Program-made: the position numbers and the translations under genes
NCBI GenBank assembly: GCA_937901965.1
Contig: CALGSW010000002.1
Span: forward strand, 1 to 64,000
Length of the DNA: 64,000 bases
Source: an uncultured Bacteroidota bacterium
GTDB taxonomy: Bacteria; Bacteroidota; Bacteroidia; Bacteroidales; UBA932
Direction of reading: 5' to 3'
Notes under the pieces: model-generated
Told to the model about the DNA's origin: nothing
Seen by the model: the letters and a program-made list of their open reading frames with translations, nothing else
Database searches by the model: none
Part shown: in pieces, positions 62,040-64,000 of the stretch
Layout of the letters: the number at the start of each line of letters is the position of its first letter
Position numbering within the stretch: position 1 is the first letter of the stretch

Positions 62040-64000
62040 ACTCTTCAGAAAGTTCAATTTCAATTATACCACGCTTTTCAAGAGAGCTGCCCGGAGCAGG
62101 ATTTTGTCTTACAATACGTCCTTTTCCGGAGAATTTCACTCTGTATCCTTTGTTCTCTAAAATATATAAAGCATCCCTTAACCCCATGTTAAGTACACTT
62201 GGAACACTATCTCTGACAGGGGTATAGGTTTTAATAATCATCCTGTCCAGAGAGTCTTTTTCAACAGTCAGCCACTCTCCGTTTGCATTTCCTGCCGGCT
62301 TGGCTGCGGGAAGCGAAGAGAGGAGCTTTTCTGTCTCTGCCCTCTTACCGGATAGTATAAGTGGTTTAGTCGCAGTAATTTTACCTTTTCCATTTACCGG
62401 ACTGCTCCATTGTGGATTATTTGCAAAAATTCTGTCTGAGATTTGTTTAAATACCGGTGCTGCCCAGGAACCTCCATAGAAATTTGCACGTGTTTTATTT
62501 GTATAAAGCACAACTATCGCAGAATATTTTGGATTATCACTCGGGAAAAAACCGGCAAAAGATGCCTGATGTTTTCTGTATCCCTGAGAGTCAATATATC
62601 TGCCGTCAAAAGCTATCTGAGCAGTACCTGTCTTACCGGAAATCTTATACCTCGGGTCATCCAGGGCTTTTGCAGTGCCGTGCTCAACTACGCCCCTGAG
62701 AGCTTCATGAACCAGCCTAATTGTAGATTCTGAACAAATCGCTCCACTCATCTCCTGTGGTTCAAACTCTTTTTCCACAACTCCATGTCTCTGCAAACTC
62801 TCAACAAAATAGGGTTTCATCATCTTTCCCCTGTTTGCTATTGCATTATAGAAAGCAAGTGTATGAAGTGGTGTAAGCAGAGAGGCATATCCCATAGCCA
62901 TCATAGGTAGTGTGAGTTTACTCCACATTGCATCACCTGGTGAGTGGATTACAGCGCGGCCTTCACCCATAATATCCAGATTGAATTTCTCGCCAATCTT
63001 CATATTGTGAAGCCTGTCAACATACTTCTTCTCATTATTTGAGTAGTACTCAACTGCAAGTTTTGCAAAAGCAACATTTGATGATTTTTCAAATGCCTTC
63101 CTTACATCAATCAAACCATATCCACCCCTGGTAACATCAGAAAACTCCTTTGTACTGTATTTCCACCTTCCGTTACCGGCGTCAATAGGAGTTTCAAGTG
63201 TGACGTATCCATCTTCTATAAGAGCCACCAATGTAGCGAGTTTAAAAGTTGATCCGGGTTCAGTTGCCTGGCTGATTGCATAGTTGAATGATTCATCAAA
63301 CTCCCCGTTGTCCATCTTTTTCATATTGGTAATAGCTCTGACAGCACCGGTCTCTACCTCCATCACAATTGCAGTGGCACCTTCAAATACATCAGAAAGA
63401 GAGAGCTGATTTCTGAGAGCATTTTCTGCAGCCTCCTGAATATCAATATCAATTGTGGTTTTAATATCCATGCCATCCTGTGGCATAACAGTCTCCTGCT
63501 CATTTACAGGCATCCACTCACCACCCAGGAGTCTCTGGACAGTCTGAATACCGGGCACCCCTTTGAGGTAATAATCATAGCTGCCCTCAATTCCTACGCC
63601 CACTCCGTTTGTATTTATAAACCCTATTGTTCTGTATGCAAGCCTGCCGTATGGATTATTTCTTCTGTTCTTCTGCTCACTTATGAAACCTCCTTTGCTG
63701 CCCCGCTCCCGGAAAAGTGGAAAATTCTTGACCTCCATCAGTTCCGAGTAGTCAACGAGTCTGTTACCAATTGCTTTGTAGCGGTTACCCTTTTTTCTTG
63801 CCTCTGTAAGCTCTTTTTTATATTCGGCAGTGCTTTTGTCTTTGAAGAAACCGGAGAGTGCGTTTGAGAGTGAGTCAATATTGCTGTTAAATAGAATCTC
63901 CTCAGGGAATACGCAGTCCATTCTTATTTGGTAGTAAGGAACGGAGCTTGCCAGAGAACGTCCGTCACTTGCAAGTATACTGCCCCTGACTGCCTCAATC
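62026..64000 (-). CDS. ftsI: Septal transpeptidase FtsI/PBP3 with PASTA domain (5' end cut)
   Basis: The coding region runs off the right edge. About 657 codons are visible and the frame stays open to 64000. The first visible residues (IEAVRGSIL then DGRSLASS) are the start of the class B N-terminal region, so the membrane anchor lies beyond the window. The active-site Ser is in EPGSTFKLAT (codon near 63252), SSN follows in KSSNVAF, and KTGTA near residue 455. The last 60 residues form one PASTA domain. It crosslinks septal peptidoglycan with FtsW. It overlaps murE by 14 bases. Confidence 0.95.
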   Translation of the reverse strand, partial: IEAVRGSILASDGRSLASSVPYYQIRMDCVFPEEILFNSNIDSLSNALSGFFKDKSTAEYKKELTEARKKGNRYKAIGNRLVDYSELMEVKNFPLFRERGSKGGFISEQKNRRNNPYGRLAYRTIGFINTNGVGVGIEGSYDYYLKGVPGIQTVQRLLGGEWMPVNEQETVMPQDGMDIKTTIDIDIQEAAENALRNQLSLSDVFEGATAIVMEVETGAVRAITNMKKMDNGEFDESFNYAISQATEPGSTFKLATLVALIEDGYVTLETPIDAGNGRWKYSTKEFSDVTRGGYGLIDVRKAFEKSSNVAFAKLAVEYYSNNEKKYVDRLHNMKIGEKFNLDIMGEGRAVIHSPGDAMWSKLTLPMMAMGYASLLTPLHTLAFYNAIANRGKMMKPYFVESLQRHGVVEKEFEPQEMSGAICSESTIRLVHEALRGVVEHGTAKALDDPRYKISGKTGTAQIAFDGRYIDSQGYRKHQASFAGFFPSDNPKYSAIVVLYTNKTRANFYGGSWAAPVFKQISDRIFANNPQWSSPVNGKGKITATKPLILSGKRAETEKLLSSLPAAKPAGNANGEWLTVEKDSLDRMIIKTYTPVRDSVPSVLNMGLRDALYILENKGYRVKFSGKGRIVRQNPAPGSSLEKRGIIEIELSEEYETE

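Overview
The window is one contiguous stretch of a Bacteroidota chromosome, most likely order Bacteroidales. The evidence is: promoters of the TAnnTTTG (-7) / TTG (-33) type, with two or more perfect examples; almost no Shine-Dalgarno sequences; families typical of this phylum (DUF3127, DUF4834, paired ExbD proteins behind ExbB, an RRM protein with a Gly-rich tail, an FHS-type sugar transporter beside a ROK kinase, a long MraY); and a continuous ftsI-to-ftsZ division/cell-wall cluster. I cannot resolve family or genus. The sequence looks intact: no convincing frameshift, no insertion sequence, no tRNA, rRNA or CRISPR array was seen.

Region by region. 1-1060 is free of genes and is packed with palindromes: a strong terminator, five copies of one hairpin element whose stems covary between copies, a 123-bp element with 17-bp inverted ends, and a terminator facing the other way. 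1123-3413 (minus) is sugar uptake and phosphorylation. 3489-7621 (plus) carries a porin, an M28 peptidase lipoprotein, a GNAT enzyme and an LrgA/LrgB pair. 7734-10131 holds a membrane protein, the RRM protein with a long leader, and a FemABX-like enzyme. 10178-13452 (minus) is the serine operon serC-serA-DUF1015. 13559-15566 (minus) is pyrI, pyrB and a YigZ-family gene. 15620-18047 (plus) is a LuxC-like reductase, a pRiA4b-like protein and miaA. 18080-21563 (minus) is DUF3127, an FKBP lipoprotein, nhaA and a ureohydrolase. 21721-23919 is recQ, followed by a convergent glutamine synthetase.

25516-33594 (plus) is a tight run: an unrecognised 766-residue membrane-anchored protein, DUF4834, an MsbA-like ABC exporter, an acyl-CoA synthetase, a deoxycytidylate deaminase and a C-terminal processing protease. 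33596-46930 is almost all on the minus strand: a TonB-like protein, udk, asnS, a GHL10 hydrolase, alkaline phosphatase, the exbB-X-exbD-exbD energy module, ansA, tatD, dprA, queA, truB and rpiB. 46986-49162 (plus) is a DegT-type sugar aminotransferase overlapping a galE-like epimerase.

49146-64000 (minus) is the division and peptidoglycan cluster, transcribed ftsI (5' end cut by the window) - murE - mraY - murD - ftsW - murG - murC - ftsQ - ftsA - ftsZ - gltX. Many junctions overlap by 4-14 bases, so translation is probably coupled. Together these genes build lipid II from UDP-MurNAc-Ala-Glu onward (MurE, MurD, MraY, MurG, MurC), polymerise and crosslink it at the septum (FtsW, FtsI) and organise the ring (FtsZ, FtsA, FtsQ). 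The most unusual feature is the covarying hairpin family in the first kilobase.
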